Of a DNA stretch of 64,000 nucleotides, positions 30,298 through 40,479 are shown piece after piece. Position numbers and translations under genes: made by a program. The stretch comes from Cryptosporidium bovis (Eukaryota > Apicomplexa > Conoidasida > Eucoccidiorida > Cryptosporidiidae), in assembly GCA_009768925.2 (NCBI GenBank), contig VHIT02000052.1, positions 180,169 through 244,168 on the forward strand, read 5' to 3'. The notes under the pieces were generated by a model. It was not told where the DNA came from. It ran no database searches and saw only the letters and a list, made by a program, of their open reading frames with translations. The first letter of the stretch is position 1; every line of letters starts with the position of its first letter.

Positions 30298-32805
30298 ATG
30301 GGTGAAAATTTGGTTTATTTTCCGGATAATAATAATGATGAAGACGAAATTGCGAACAAAGATGAGTCGATATACTGTAGAAAGTTTTCTGAAATAAAGG
30401 AGTTAGATAGAAAATTAGTAGCCCAACTAGAGGATTTAGGATATGTAAATATGACGAGAGTACAAGATATAGTTATTCCTAAAATATTGAATGGTGGCGA
30501 TATTTTATTGAGAGCACCAACTGGAACAGGTAAGACAATATGTTTCCTAGTTCCTGCTATACAATACAGTTTACTAAATAGAAGTGCACATAGACAAATA
30601 AAGAGAAGCGATGGTACGATCATACTAATTTTGACTCCAACAAGAGAATTGTGTATTCAAACAATGGAAACTGCGAGTAAAATAATGAAGAAGATGTCTT
30701 GGTGTGTAGTTGGAAGTATATCCGGAGGTGAAAAAAGAAAGAGTGAGAAGGCACGTTTGAGAAAAGGAATAACAATATTGGGTGGAACTCCTGGAAGAAT
30801 TCTGGATCACATTGACTCAACAAGCAGTTTCAATATTTCAAATTTATGCTCTTTGATAGTAGATGAAGCAGACCGACTTTTAGAAGAAGGTTTCTTGTCG
30901 TCATATAAAAAAATATATCAATTTATATTGAATTCAAGAAATAATACTATTGAAAGTTTAATTTCTGATGATTCAGATGAAAAAATGAGTATGCATATAA
31001 ATATTAGAATGAAAAAAGAAAGTGTAAACACAAAAGTGATATTGGTTTCTGCAACATTATCAAAGCCTGTTGAAGATTTAGCCAAATATTCACTTAAGAA
31101 TAATCCAGAGTGGCTTATTATGGACCAATATAAGGAAATAGACTACAAGTTTGATGGCGAAAGTGACACTAAACTTGAGACTGATTTAAACGAAAATAAA
31201 CATAAAAGAAAAGGACTATTTTCAGTACCAGTAAGCTTAAGGCAAGAGTGCGTAATTATACATGATAAATTTAAGATACCAGCACTCATATCTTTGTTAC
31301 TATCAAGAACTGAAGTGGGGAAGAGAACAGTAGTATTTGTTTCCAGTACACAGGTGGTTGAATTTTATTTTTCACTTTTACAAAGTATGAGATGGCCATT
31401 AATAAAGTTAATCAGGGGAGGGGTGAGCGTGAAAAACTCAATTAAGGATTTGGAGAACTACAAACAAATTACAAACAATAAAGATTTGAAGATTGATAAG
31501 AAAAATTTAAATTCAACTAATCTTAAGAACAAAAAACTAAAATATAAAGGTAATAAAAATAGCCAAAATAGAGAATCAGACTCAGATTCAGAATTTAGAG
31601 ATGACATAATAATTTCTGATTCAGAGTATGTTAGTGAGAATAAGAAAAGGAGCAAAAGATCTGATAATAATAATTTCCAAACAAATAAGAGTAACAAGTG
31701 GGTTAGTGGCAATACTCATTTAGTTCAGTTATTTGATAGCCTTTTTGGCGAATATATTTTTAAGAATACAATATTTGATGAAGAAAACGAGGAAAGTGAT
31801 TATTATAGCGATGGAAAAGTTAAATTTAAGAATAAAAACGCATTGGTTATTAATAGCAGTGGGTCGATAAATCAACCTCCAATATTTATGCTTCATGGTC
31901 ATATGAATAAAGATGATAGAATAGGGCAGCTAAATTCATTTGAAAATAACAAAAGAGGAGGGGTATTAATTACGTCAGATGTAGCTAGTAGGGGGCTTAA
32001 TTTTCCAAAGATTGACACTGTTATTCAATTAGATCCTCCTCAATCAATTGAAGAATATATTCATAGAGTTGGCAGAACTGCTAGAATGGGGGATAAGGGC
32101 ACTGGAATTATTTTTCTAAGACCCTCAGAAGAGGCATATTTAGACATTCTTAGTTCATATAATATAGCTAGTAAGGAAAAAATGATCATATTAAGCGAAT
32201 CAACTATTTTTGAAGGCTTGATGTTAAATAATTGTAATACAGGTAAAATTGATGATATATCAGGTTTTTACTATTCTGTTATCAATAAAGTAATCACTTT
32301 AAATCCGAGTGACACGAACAGTGATTTATTAAATAAAGCTAGAAGGGCATATATTGCATATATTCGTTCTTATTTAAGTTATGATAAAGAATTCTCTAAA
32401 ATATTCTCAATTAAAAAATTACATTTGGGACATGTTGCTTCATCCTTTGGTATAAATGAGCAGCCAAGCAAAATTATTGGTCATATTAAATATCTAGATG
32501 GTGTAATTTCATTTAAAGAAAGAATGAACATTGAGAATAAAAGTGCTGCAAACAAGAGCGTAAATAAAGAATTCAAGGCGACTAATAACAAACAAAGTGA
32601 CAATAGAGTCAAAAGCAAGAAAAGAAATATATCGAAAACCAATTCAGGTTTAAATAAAACGAGTGAAGCAGAAAAACCAAAATACGGAGAAAAAAGGCAA
32701 AGGGTTAGTAAAGAGTTTGAATTCAAAACAGATCCTAATAAGACTGGATTGATAGATAAGGCATTAATGCTTATGAAAAACAAGAGTGAAATTTACCGTG
32801 AATAA
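30298..32805 (+). CDS. DEAD-box RNA helicase, DBP7/DDX31-like
   Basis: 835 codons from ATG 30298. The helicase core is complete: Q-motif region (FSEIKELDRKLVAQLEDLGY), Walker A APTGTGKT near 73, PTRELCIQ, GGTPGRILDHI, VDEADRLLEEGF (DEAD near 188), VSATLS, LITSDVASRGLNFPKID and HRVGRTARMGDKG near 590. The LRQECVIIH and FLRPSEEAYLDIL segments and the long C-terminal extension fit DBP7/DDX31, a nucleolar helicase of 60S assembly. A charged Asn/Lys/Ser insert of about 150 residues (about 375-525) interrupts the second RecA domain, common in these parasites. The Lys/Arg-rich tail is typical of nucleolar proteins. Confidence 0.88.
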   Translation: MGENLVYFPDNNNDEDEIANKDESIYCRKFSEIKELDRKLVAQLEDLGYVNMTRVQDIVIPKILNGGDILLRAPTGTGKTICFLVPAIQYSLLNRSAHRQIKRSDGTIILILTPTRELCIQTMETASKIMKKMSWCVVGSISGGEKRKSEKARLRKGITILGGTPGRILDHIDSTSSFNISNLCSLIVDEADRLLEEGFLSSYKKIYQFILNSRNNTIESLISDDSDEKMSMHINIRMKKESVNTKVILVSATLSKPVEDLAKYSLKNNPEWLIMDQYKEIDYKFDGESDTKLETDLNENKHKRKGLFSVPVSLRQECVIIHDKFKIPALISLLLSRTEVGKRTVVFVSSTQVVEFYFSLLQSMRWPLIKLIRGGVSVKNSIKDLENYKQITNNKDLKIDKKNLNSTNLKNKKLKYKGNKNSQNRESDSDSEFRDDIIISDSEYVSENKKRSKRSDNNNFQTNKSNKWVSGNTHLVQLFDSLFGEYIFKNTIFDEENEESDYYSDGKVKFKNKNALVINSSGSINQPPIFMLHGHMNKDDRIGQLNSFENNKRGGVLITSDVASRGLNFPKIDTVIQLDPPQSIEEYIHRVGRTARMGDKGTGIIFLRPSEEAYLDILSSYNIASKEKMIILSESTIFEGLMLNNCNTGKIDDISGFYYSVINKVITLNPSDTNSDLLNKARRAYIAYIRSYLSYDKEFSKIFSIKKLHLGHVASSFGINEQPSKIIGHIKYLDGVISFKERMNIENKSAANKSVNKEFKATNNKQSDNRVKSKKRNISKTNSGLNKTSEAEKPKYGEKRQRVSKEFEFKTDPNKTGLIDKALMLMKNKSEIYRE

Positions 32806-32886
32806 TAGTAGCTAAATAGGAATAAGTAAAAATATTATTAATTCTTAATTCATAACTTTTTTTTCTTTTGTAACAGTGTTATAAAG

Positions 32887-33342
32887 TTAATACGCTACTC
32901 CATATACTACTACTACACAATGCAAGTTTTTATTATCCCAACGATGTGTTACACTACCGTCATTTGCTTGATCCCAATAACATGTTGTGAATAAGTGAAA
33001 ACCTGCGGGACTTCTCTGTAATACAATTACACTTACAATATATTTAAATTTCTCGCTTAATTTACGTAAATTCTCCAGGCATTGGCTTGTTATTGAATCT
33101 ACCCACGTTGTTACCTCAGATGCATTGTATTCTGTTGATTGATCCAATACAGAATTTATTGATGTAATAATACAATCTTGAACACCGTCCTTTATTGATG
33201 AAAAGGACGATATTGAAGATAGTTGAGTGTTCGATCCTCTTTGATCTAAATCTTGCTCTTCCGTCGTAGCTTCCATTGATAAATCTGCTGCTTTTGTAAC
33301 TGTGTTTGATGACTCACCACCTGCTTGTGATGAACTTGACAT
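32887..33342 (-). CDS. Tctex1-type dynein light chain
   Basis: 151 codons from ATG 33342. A Ser/Glu-rich head of about 45 residues precedes a Tctex1/DYNLT domain: CIITSINSVLDQ, TTWVDSITSQCLENL, FKYIVSVIVLQRSPAGFH, TTCYWDQANDGSVTHRWDN and a terminal VVVVYGVAY. The last two are family signatures. Light chains of this type dimerise and link cargo to the dynein intermediate chain. Cryptosporidium lacks flagellated stages, so a role with cytoplasmic dynein is more likely than an axonemal one; that is inference. Confidence 0.92.
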   Translation of the reverse strand: MSSSSQAGGESSNTVTKAADLSMEATTEEQDLDQRGSNTQLSSISSFSSIKDGVQDCIITSINSVLDQSTEYNASEVTTWVDSITSQCLENLRKLSEKFKYIVSVIVLQRSPAGFHLFTTCYWDQANDGSVTHRWDNKNLHCVVVVYGVAY

Positions 33343-33685
33343 TATCTACAATCAATTTAACCCCAATTCAATATTTAAATCAAACCAACTCTCTTAATAC
33401 GAAGGATAACCAGTAATGTAACAATTGTATGTAAAATATATTGTATATATATTTAGATGTGTTTCAAGAAAACGTAACTCGAAGTGTTTGTGTCTGTATT
33501 TATATTTCTTCAAAAAAAACCTCACCTAATCTTTATAACTTCAAAATTATTTTTTGTTAATGATAATTTTACTTTTTTGATTAATTTAAAAAGACCCACA
33601 TTAACTGTGCGAGGATAATGTGGCGCCTATTGTCCCGCCTTTGTGTTTACTAATATAAATATTTCATTTATACACTAATTACAAG
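33343..33685. other. Intergenic, Tctex1 promoter region
   Basis: 343 bp with two E2F-type boxes at 33621-33639. No coding frame. Confidence 0.55.
33621..33639. promoter_or_regulatory. Paired E2F-type boxes
   Basis: TGGCGCC (33621-33627) and TCCCGCC (33633-33639), six bases apart, about 280 bp upstream of the Tctex1 light-chain start. Confidence 0.45.
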
Positions 33686-35662
33686 TTAATTATTAATAAA
33701 TATATTGTTAGATGGTATTGTAGATGAAGAAGACGATGTGGTAAGAGTGTTTGTATTAGTACTGGTTGTTTCAATTGTTTTGTTAGAATTTATTATATCA
33801 TTCTGATAAATAACGCTTTTCTCACAGTTTAACCCCATTGCACTACTTCTTAAGGCTATGTTATCTAATCTCCTACTTATTTCTTTATACTTAATGTTGC
33901 TACTGTCAAGATTTTCAGATCGATCAGGTTTTTCAATGTTTTCTGAAATAGAGGACTCATTTAGATGATCATCGCTGAATAAGTCATCATTCTTTGTGCA
34001 GTTTAGATCGCATAATTTACTTAGTTGACCATTTGATGACTGATCTCTTATGTGCTTAATTTCCCTTTTGTGCACGGAGACGAATTCATCAACGATCATT
34101 TTTTTCTCGTCTTGATGAAATAATTCCTTCCTTTGCAGTTCAAGCTCAAGGTCGTTTATAATATTTTTGTAATATTCTTTTAACTCATTTATTTTATCCT
34201 CGTATTTAATTTGCATATTCAATATTTCCCTATTTTTATTACTTTCCATATCAATGAGTATGTGTTCGAACTTTATTTTAAAGGCTTGTATAGAGTTATT
34301 CTTCTCTTTTTCGTTATCAGCTATCATCTGATTGTATTTTTGTTGAACTAGTCTTAGTTCTAATGAATGGTCTGATTTCAATGTATCCATTTTTCTTTTT
34401 GTTTCTTGTAATAAATCATTCAGTTGTTTATCATGAATCTCTGTTATTTTCCTCTTTTCTTCAATAAAATATTCGTTCATTTTGTCTATGTCCTCTTTGT
34501 GACTTGAAAGTATTAATTTAATTTCCATATCGTGATTTTTTTGTTTCTCCATTAGCCTTTCAATATATTCATTCCTTGTGCGATCATATAAGCCATTATA
34601 TTCTTGTGTTATTTTCAATATACCTTCCCTATAGTTTTGTGCATCTTGATACCTTCCAGTGCGAAGCATGCTAACTTCATTTGTTGAATCTATTTTTTCT
34701 AAAGTAATAAATATATCTTTACCCATATTTGATTTTATATCATCATTATTTTCCTCAGTACATGTTTGCACATTTACTTTACTAACAGAACCATAATTGT
34801 ATATTTGTATTGGTGTTTGACAATTAATAGTCTTTTTTATTTCGTTTTTTATATTAATCCTATTCTTTTCAACATTTTTCAGTAAATGTGAGAGTTTTAT
34901 ATTATCTTTTTTCAAAATAATATTATTATTGTGCAGTTTTTTATTATTCTTCCTTTCTTTGACATATAGTTCACTCAAATTAAAATAATAATATATTAGG
35001 GATCTAATTATTTTAAGGCTCTCGTTGTTTAATTTAGGGTAATATTCATCTTGAACGATCACTTCATTTCTACTATAAGTATTTACTATTTCATTTGTAA
35101 CTCTGTTATATTCTAGAAACCATTTTTTGTAATGGTCAGTTGAAAAACTGTTTTTATTTATTTCAACACTCAAACTACTTTCATGTATTCTGTCAATCAT
35201 TGATATTATTTCCCCTATCAAAGATGTTTCTGCATTTTCATGACCTTTTGAATCGATATTTATCGTTTCGGTTAGTATTTCTAGGTCTAAAAGTGAAATA
35301 AAATTATTTTTTTTTGAATTACATGACTTATTTCTAGACTCGGAAGAACTTAGTTTTGCATAATCCATTTCTTTTGCGAATTCTAATTCTATTTTTTTTA
35401 ATTCACTTAATTCATTTTTATTTATTTTTTTCCTTAAAAGTGATCTTTCATCGATAGTTCTATTTCTATTCTTTGTTTGTTTATTACTTGGAGTAAATTT
35501 GGGGGTTGAGCTGCAACTTTTTAATGAACCTGAATAATTGCCATCATATATCGACACATCACTCATTTCACTCTTACTTTTTGTTTCAGTATTCGCAGAA
35601 TTAATACTAGTATTCTCAATGTAGCTAGTGCATTCCTGGAAATTATTCATTATTGAAAGCAT
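33686..35662 (-). CDS. Coiled-coil protein, function unknown
   Basis: 658 codons from ATG 35662 (a second ATG lies four codons in). The N-terminal third is Ser/Asn/Lys-rich. Residues about 330-540 form a long coiled coil with regular hydrophobic spacing (for example DIDKMNEYFIEEKRKI, LNDLLQETKRKMDTLKSDH and ELRLVQQKYNQMI). A Ser/Thr/Asn tail follows. No catalytic or targeting motif is visible. Such proteins are often cytoskeletal or centrosomal. The tail ends in homopolymeric Ser and Thr runs. Confidence 0.75.
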   Translation of the reverse strand: MLSIMNNFQECTSYIENTSINSANTETKSKSEMSDVSIYDGNYSGSLKSCSSTPKFTPSNKQTKNRNRTIDERSLLRKKINKNELSELKKIELEFAKEMDYAKLSSSESRNKSCNSKKNNFISLLDLEILTETINIDSKGHENAETSLIGEIISMIDRIHESSLSVEINKNSFSTDHYKKWFLEYNRVTNEIVNTYSRNEVIVQDEYYPKLNNESLKIIRSLIYYYFNLSELYVKERKNNKKLHNNNIILKKDNIKLSHLLKNVEKNRINIKNEIKKTINCQTPIQIYNYGSVSKVNVQTCTEENNDDIKSNMGKDIFITLEKIDSTNEVSMLRTGRYQDAQNYREGILKITQEYNGLYDRTRNEYIERLMEKQKNHDMEIKLILSSHKEDIDKMNEYFIEEKRKITEIHDKQLNDLLQETKRKMDTLKSDHSLELRLVQQKYNQMIADNEKEKNNSIQAFKIKFEHILIDMESNKNREILNMQIKYEDKINELKEYYKNIINDLELELQRKELFHQDEKKMIVDEFVSVHKREIKHIRDQSSNGQLSKLCDLNCTKNDDLFSDDHLNESSISENIEKPDRSENLDSSNIKYKEISRRLDNIALRSSAMGLNCEKSVIYQNDIINSNKTIETTSTNTNTLTTSSSSSTIPSNNIFINN

Positions 35663-36476
35663 TAACTATTCAATAAAAATCTTATCCTAAATATTTTTTA
35701 ATCATTTGATTGCTTGTTTTAATAGTTAACTCTTTTTAGATCTTCTAAGTCATGAAAACCATCTAATTTAAAGAAGATAAAGTTGATATTTATGCCTTAT
35801 TATTATTATAACCTTGATCACAAACTATTATACCATAGATCTAACAAAAAAACTTCACTTTTTTACTATTTTTTCTCAATATCTACTCCCTTTCAACCAT
35901 TTTTTAAATATTTGTACATGCCACATTGATTTTTTAGTGCGCCAATATTGGATGTCAAGTCTCCAAAGGACATTTTATCACAGTTAACAAATTATTCTTT
36001 ATATTCAAGGTGTCTAGTGACGTCGAATTTATACAATTAAAGATAGAAAATTCAGGAAACACCGCTGTGATTTTATTTTTAGTTATTTATTACAAAAATG
36101 GCTGTTATTCATCGTGCTCTTTCCATTTTATATTCTATTTTCTGCGTTAAATTGGTTATAAAGGAGCGACATGTCCTTCAAAGCCCTCGTGTGATGAATT
36201 TTACTCTTTCTTGTTTAGTTTCTATTGAAAGGTTTGTTTGACCTTTATTAATAAGTTTTCCTTGATAATGCATGCATGCAAGTAATGTGGATAATGACGT
36301 GTGCTTTTTTCTTTGTAAAATGACATTTTAGTTACTCATGAGATAAATTGCATGTTGATTTCAAATAAACAATAAAAAATATTTCAACTGCTATTATTTT
36401 AGTTTGTTCTACAGATTTTGATTCCAATGAAATTTCGTACGAAGGTCACAGATTAATTGTGGAGTAAAATAGAAAA
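35663..36476. other. Intergenic, divergent promoter region
   Basis: 814 bp between the coiled-coil gene and a spliced membrane-protein gene. It contains a tandem TGCATGCA element at 36269-36280 and two TGACGT sites (near 36019 and 36295). No coding frame or RNA gene recognised. Confidence 0.5.
36269..36280. promoter_or_regulatory. Tandem TGCATGCATGCA element
   Basis: Two overlapping TGCATGCA palindromes about 200 bp upstream of the spliced membrane-protein gene. A TGACGTG lies 15 bp further. Confidence 0.5.
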
Positions 36477-37236
36477 ATGATAGTAGAAGAAATTGAACCG
36501 ATATTAATAAAACAACCAGATGGTACTTCTAAGATAGGTAAGATTAATTTTTTGTGAACCACACTTTTTCTCTTTAATTAAGTAAACGCAAAAAAAATAT
36601 TAGGGGTACCACATGAACTGGATAAATTTATGTCATTTAAAATTGATAACAACCCATTTTCTGAGATGTGGAATATAAATTCAGTTACAATTGATCAACT
36701 AAAACTGATTTACTTTAAACATGAAGTATACTTCTATATATTCTTTACAATAAGTCTACTATTTGAAATGGCAGTAATGCCTTCATTAACAAATATAGTA
36801 TATAGTATCGTTAAACAGAAAATGGTGAGTTAAAAGATAAAGTTGATTTATATTCGGTTTTAACTAAAAAAACTATCACCACTATTTTTGCCTTATTTCT
36901 CTCTAAAGATAAAGAAATATTCACTGTTGTTATTTGGAATTATCGTTAATACTCTATTTTCACTCGTACTTTTAATTATTATAATTTTTAATAGTATTAA
37001 CAGAACTTCGAAGGTAAGGTTGGACTAAAAAATAACATATAATATATTTCTAATAATTTGATAAATAGAAATTAAAGAGTTATACAATCATTACATTAAT
37101 ATGGGTAATTTGGCAATTATTTACACCAACAATACAGGGGAGGTATTTTTTGATAGTTATATCAACTAGAACTATTTCTGCAATAATTGCTAGGTTTCTG
37201 TCAAAAGTAATGGATAAAATATCGTTTTCAAACTAA
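36477..37236 (+). CDS. Small four-TM membrane protein (4 exons)
   Basis: Reconstructed as join(36477..36537,36604..36824,36909..37013,37069..37236), 184 codons. Introns of 66, 84 and 55 bp have GTAAGA, GTGAGT and GTAAGG donors and ATTAG, TAAAG and AATAG acceptors. Exon lengths keep one frame to a TAA at 37234. The protein starts MIVEEIEPILIKQPDG and has a hydrophilic head of about 60 residues with no signal peptide. Four hydrophobic helices follow: about 62-83 (FYIFFTISLLFEMAV), 98-121, 134-152 (IITLIWVIWQLFT) and 156-172. Each later exon carries one or two helices. No family recognised; only a 67-codon piece is visible without splicing. Confidence 0.72.
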
Positions 37237-37438
37237 GTGATATTACTTAAATTATAAATTTAGTAATCTGATTATAATAGTCAACTACTAACAATATTAT
37301 AAATGTTAAACACGGAGGAAGAAAAACCAGGAAGGGGGGAAGGTGAAAAAAATAATTAAAAAACTTGGTATAGTATTTGAACGGAATAAAAATAATAAAA
37401 AAGTAATAGCGAAATTGCAATATCGTTTTAACAGTTAG

Positions 37439-38101
37439 ATGGAATTTGAGTTAACTGATGAGGAAATACTTGATGTTGACTTTTTAGTGAATGAATTTTT
37501 TATAACTAAAGGTAAAAACGAGAATAAATCTATATCAGAGTTATTAAAAGCATATAAAATAGGCTATAGTAACATATTAATATTAAAGTTTAATGACTAT
37601 ATAGACTATGAGAAAAGGTGTGATTGGCTAATTCACTATTGCGATAATATCCTAGCTAATACAAATTTATCAAATTCACAAAATAGCTTAGAAAAAATAG
37701 ACGAGAATATTGAATGCGATGTATTAGATGACGAAAATAGCAAAGAAATATTACTAATAGTTGATAGAGAATTTGAAAAATATATTAGAAATGACGTAAG
37801 GTATTTATCTGATTTGAAGTACACTAATAATGTTATTATTAAATATTCGGATAAATTGTCTAGTTGTATAAATTCCAGTGGTAAAATATCATTGATTGAG
37901 ATAATACTCAGAATACACGAATTATTCATTAATTTTAAAATAAAGTACATTATAATAAACGAATTTGAAAAATTGGTCGACTCGGGTGATTTTCAATCAA
38001 ATGAGACTAAATCAATTGTAAACTCGCTGTTATTATCTCTAATAGTGAACATGAACAACATTAAAAGTGAACATGACTTAAAAATCATAATTATTGAATA
38101 A
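37439..38101 (+). CDS. Hypothetical protein
   Basis: 220 codons from ATG 37439. No family recognised. Alternating strands and helices (NILILKFND, DWLIHYCDNIL, ILLIVDREFEKYI, IKYIIINEFEKLV, LLLSLIVNMN) end in LKIIIIE. This layout resembles a RecA-like alpha/beta fold without Walker A, as in RAD51-paralogue-like or Elp6-type proteins. That is speculation from pattern only. It is acidic, with no membrane segment. Confidence 0.65.
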   Translation: MEFELTDEEILDVDFLVNEFFITKGKNENKSISELLKAYKIGYSNILILKFNDYIDYEKRCDWLIHYCDNILANTNLSNSQNSLEKIDENIECDVLDDENSKEILLIVDREFEKYIRNDVRYLSDLKYTNNVIIKYSDKLSSCINSSGKISLIEIILRIHELFINFKIKYIIINEFEKLVDSGDFQSNETKSIVNSLLLSLIVNMNNIKSEHDLKIIIIE

Positions 38102-38399
38102 TTTATCATAATAATGCGTTATTTTTGTTAGTGAGAGAATAATAGAATATTATTCTGTTTTAGCACCCTTTTTAACACACACTTCAAGCTTTGAATTAAT
38201 TAGGGGTGTAGTTTTTTTCTTTTTTTTTTTTGATTAAAGACAACACACTAATTTTAAATTGATAAATATTAAAAAAAGAAGTAGAAAAAAGGGATGAATA
38301 AGTGCAAAAATCTACATAATCATATATTTTCTTATTTATTAAATAATTTAAATATACTGTTTCATAGGTAATAGGAGGAATATTAGTATAGCAATCACA

Positions 38400-39065
38400 A
38401 TGGAGGACAGTAAAATTTTGAGTAAGAAAAAGAACTCAATGATTGAAATGTTCACATGTCAAATTTTAACCACAAGATTTAGAGCGTTTTTATCATACTT
38501 TCTTCCGATGGTGTATGGGATTTCTTTGTTTAGTATGGCTTGGTTAAAAGTCTCATCACCAATATTTGTAGCGATTTGTTTGGCATTTGGATCAATAGAT
38601 GTCCTAACATCAATAGTTGGAATGATAGGTGTATTATGTCCATCTGGTTTAGCAATAAGATCAACAATACCACTATTAGCAATGGAAAACTTGGTGACTT
38701 TTTTGATTTCAATAGGTCTTTTGGTTGAAAGTGTATTATATAAGGAGTATTCAAAAGAATTTCTAATATTAGATTTCAGTGTTGGGTTAACTGTGTCATT
38801 TATACTCATGTTAAGTACTACATTAAGTGTTATGTTCATATGGAAGATAACTGATTATTTAAATGACTTGGAGGCAACAAATATATTTGAAGAGTTAGCG
38901 AATAGAAACTCAAGGTCTTCAAAGTTCATTTCAAACATTAATAGAGAAAGTAACATTATAACGGAGAATAAGCCACTTTTTAACAAAAATAATGGGAAAG
39001 AGGTAAATAAGACTAATATCGACGATAACAAAAGCAATGATTTGAAAATAGATATAAAGAATTAG
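38400..39065 (+). CDS. Tetraspan membrane protein, unknown
   Basis: 221 codons from ATG 38400. Four hydrophobic helices lie at about 29-49, 54-79, 88-113 and 120-150. The loop between the second and third has CPSG, and no tetraspanin CCG motif is present. N- and C-termini are hydrophilic, and the Asn/Lys/Ser-rich tail of about 65 residues is probably cytosolic. No signal peptide. Function unknown. Confidence 0.7.
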   Translation: MEDSKILSKKKNSMIEMFTCQILTTRFRAFLSYFLPMVYGISLFSMAWLKVSSPIFVAICLAFGSIDVLTSIVGMIGVLCPSGLAIRSTIPLLAMENLVTFLISIGLLVESVLYKEYSKEFLILDFSVGLTVSFILMLSTTLSVMFIWKITDYLNDLEATNIFEELANRNSRSSKFISNINRESNIITENKPLFNKNNGKEVNKTNIDDNKSNDLKIDIKN

Positions 39066-39120
39066 GGTTATTTATATTTGAATACTCGTTTTAATTAATA
39101 TATAAATTTTAATTATCATT

Positions 39121-40479
39121 CTACTTGTAATTATTGCACCACTCTTTTGACTTGTCCAAATAATTTTGTACTTCGTAACTTAATCTGTCCCATGGACAAA
39201 CCGAATCAATCAGTTTATTTTCACAATATCTGCATATTTTGTGTTCACATGGATTTAAAACAATTACGTCGATAAATTCGAATGATTCACAACAAATTGG
39301 GCAGACGAACTTGTCATTAATGCAATCAGTGTCATACATGTTTTTACTAATTGATTCTATGATCTTATTAATAAGAAAACATCTCTGTTTTATCAAAGTT
39401 GTTTTGTGTTCATAATGGGATACTTTTGGGTTAATATTATTCAGGGATGTATTTTCTGACTCTATATCCGTAAAAATAAGATTTCTTATTGTTTCTTCGA
39501 TGTGTTTCTTCTCACTAATTGATATTTCTTGCAGTTTGCCGAATCCAACCTCACCATTTGAGGAATTGGTTTTGATATTTTTTTTTTGTTCCGGGTCAAC
39601 ATTACAAGTACTAATTTTCGAAATCAGAGATATTTCATTGTTTTTTTTCAACCTTTTAGACTGATCTTCTTTTGAATCAGGAGCAGATTTCTTGTTAATT
39701 TCGTTTTGTATCGCTTTATATTTATTTGTTTTATCGAACCAATACTTTGCCTCAATACTCGAATTAAATGAAAATTGAATAAATGCAGTTTCATTTCTCA
39801 ATTGAAAATCTGATTTAATAAAAATGAAATGACTTTCTTCAATAGATTTTAAGTGAATATCAATCATATAATCCAACGGAAACGAGTAAATAACTCTGTT
39901 ATTTAAACTGAGTGAACAGCCATCGTTTACATTTGAGATGTAACAACTACTACTTGTATTACATTCTTTGTTGCCTTCATTATTTATTTCAGAAACGTTT
40001 TCATCTATTTCTCTTGAATTAGAGAAACAGTCCAATAAATTACCATCCCAATACAACACGTATGCTTCTCTGTTTTTTGTTTCAAATGCTAAATATAAAT
40101 CACCTTTCCCAATAATATTATTTGAAAAACCTATTCCAATGTCACTAATAACCTCAAACTTACTGACTTTATCATTCATTTGATCTTGTATTTCAATTTT
40201 ATATAAACCCAAATTATTCTCTATTTTTGACTTAAGTGTGACCTCATCTTCCAAAGATTTTGCAGTATCAGAGTTTTCCCTCCGGTTAGCTCCTAAAGAT
40301 GATATATCAACCAAATCATCATAAAAACTTACTCCAAATGAATCACTGTTATCATCTAAAATATCATTCAAACCACCCACTTCGTCTATAACTAATACCT
40401 GGTTATCATTCAGACCTACACAGAATTCCTCGCTTGAATCATTTTCTCCCAAATACTCATCATCATTAATAGATTCCAT
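39121..40479 (-). CDS. C-terminal RING finger protein
   Basis: 452 codons from ATG 40479. Near the C-terminus is a C3HC4 RING: CPICCESFEFIDVIVL, NPCEHKICRYCENKL, SVCPWDR. All eight zinc ligands are visible, so E3 ubiquitin-ligase activity is likely. The acidic N-terminus (about 1-90) is disordered. Residues about 100-250 alternate beta-like segments (LYLAFETKNREAYVLYWDG, RVIYSFPLDYMIDIHL, FIFIKSDFQL, AFIQFSFNSSIEAKYWFDK), resembling a PH-like module with a final helix. A Lys/Ser linker separates the two. Substrates unknown. Confidence 0.82.
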   Translation of the reverse strand: MESINDDEYLGENDSSEEFCVGLNDNQVLVIDEVGGLNDILDDNSDSFGVSFYDDLVDISSLGANRRENSDTAKSLEDEVTLKSKIENNLGLYKIEIQDQMNDKVSKFEVISDIGIGFSNNIIGKGDLYLAFETKNREAYVLYWDGNLLDCFSNSREIDENVSEINNEGNKECNTSSSCYISNVNDGCSLSLNNRVIYSFPLDYMIDIHLKSIEESHFIFIKSDFQLRNETAFIQFSFNSSIEAKYWFDKTNKYKAIQNEINKKSAPDSKEDQSKRLKKNNEISLISKISTCNVDPEQKKNIKTNSSNGEVGFGKLQEISISEKKHIEETIRNLIFTDIESENTSLNNINPKVSHYEHKTTLIKQRCFLINKIIESISKNMYDTDCINDKFVCPICCESFEFIDVIVLNPCEHKICRYCENKLIDSVCPWDRLSYEVQNYLDKSKEWCNNYK

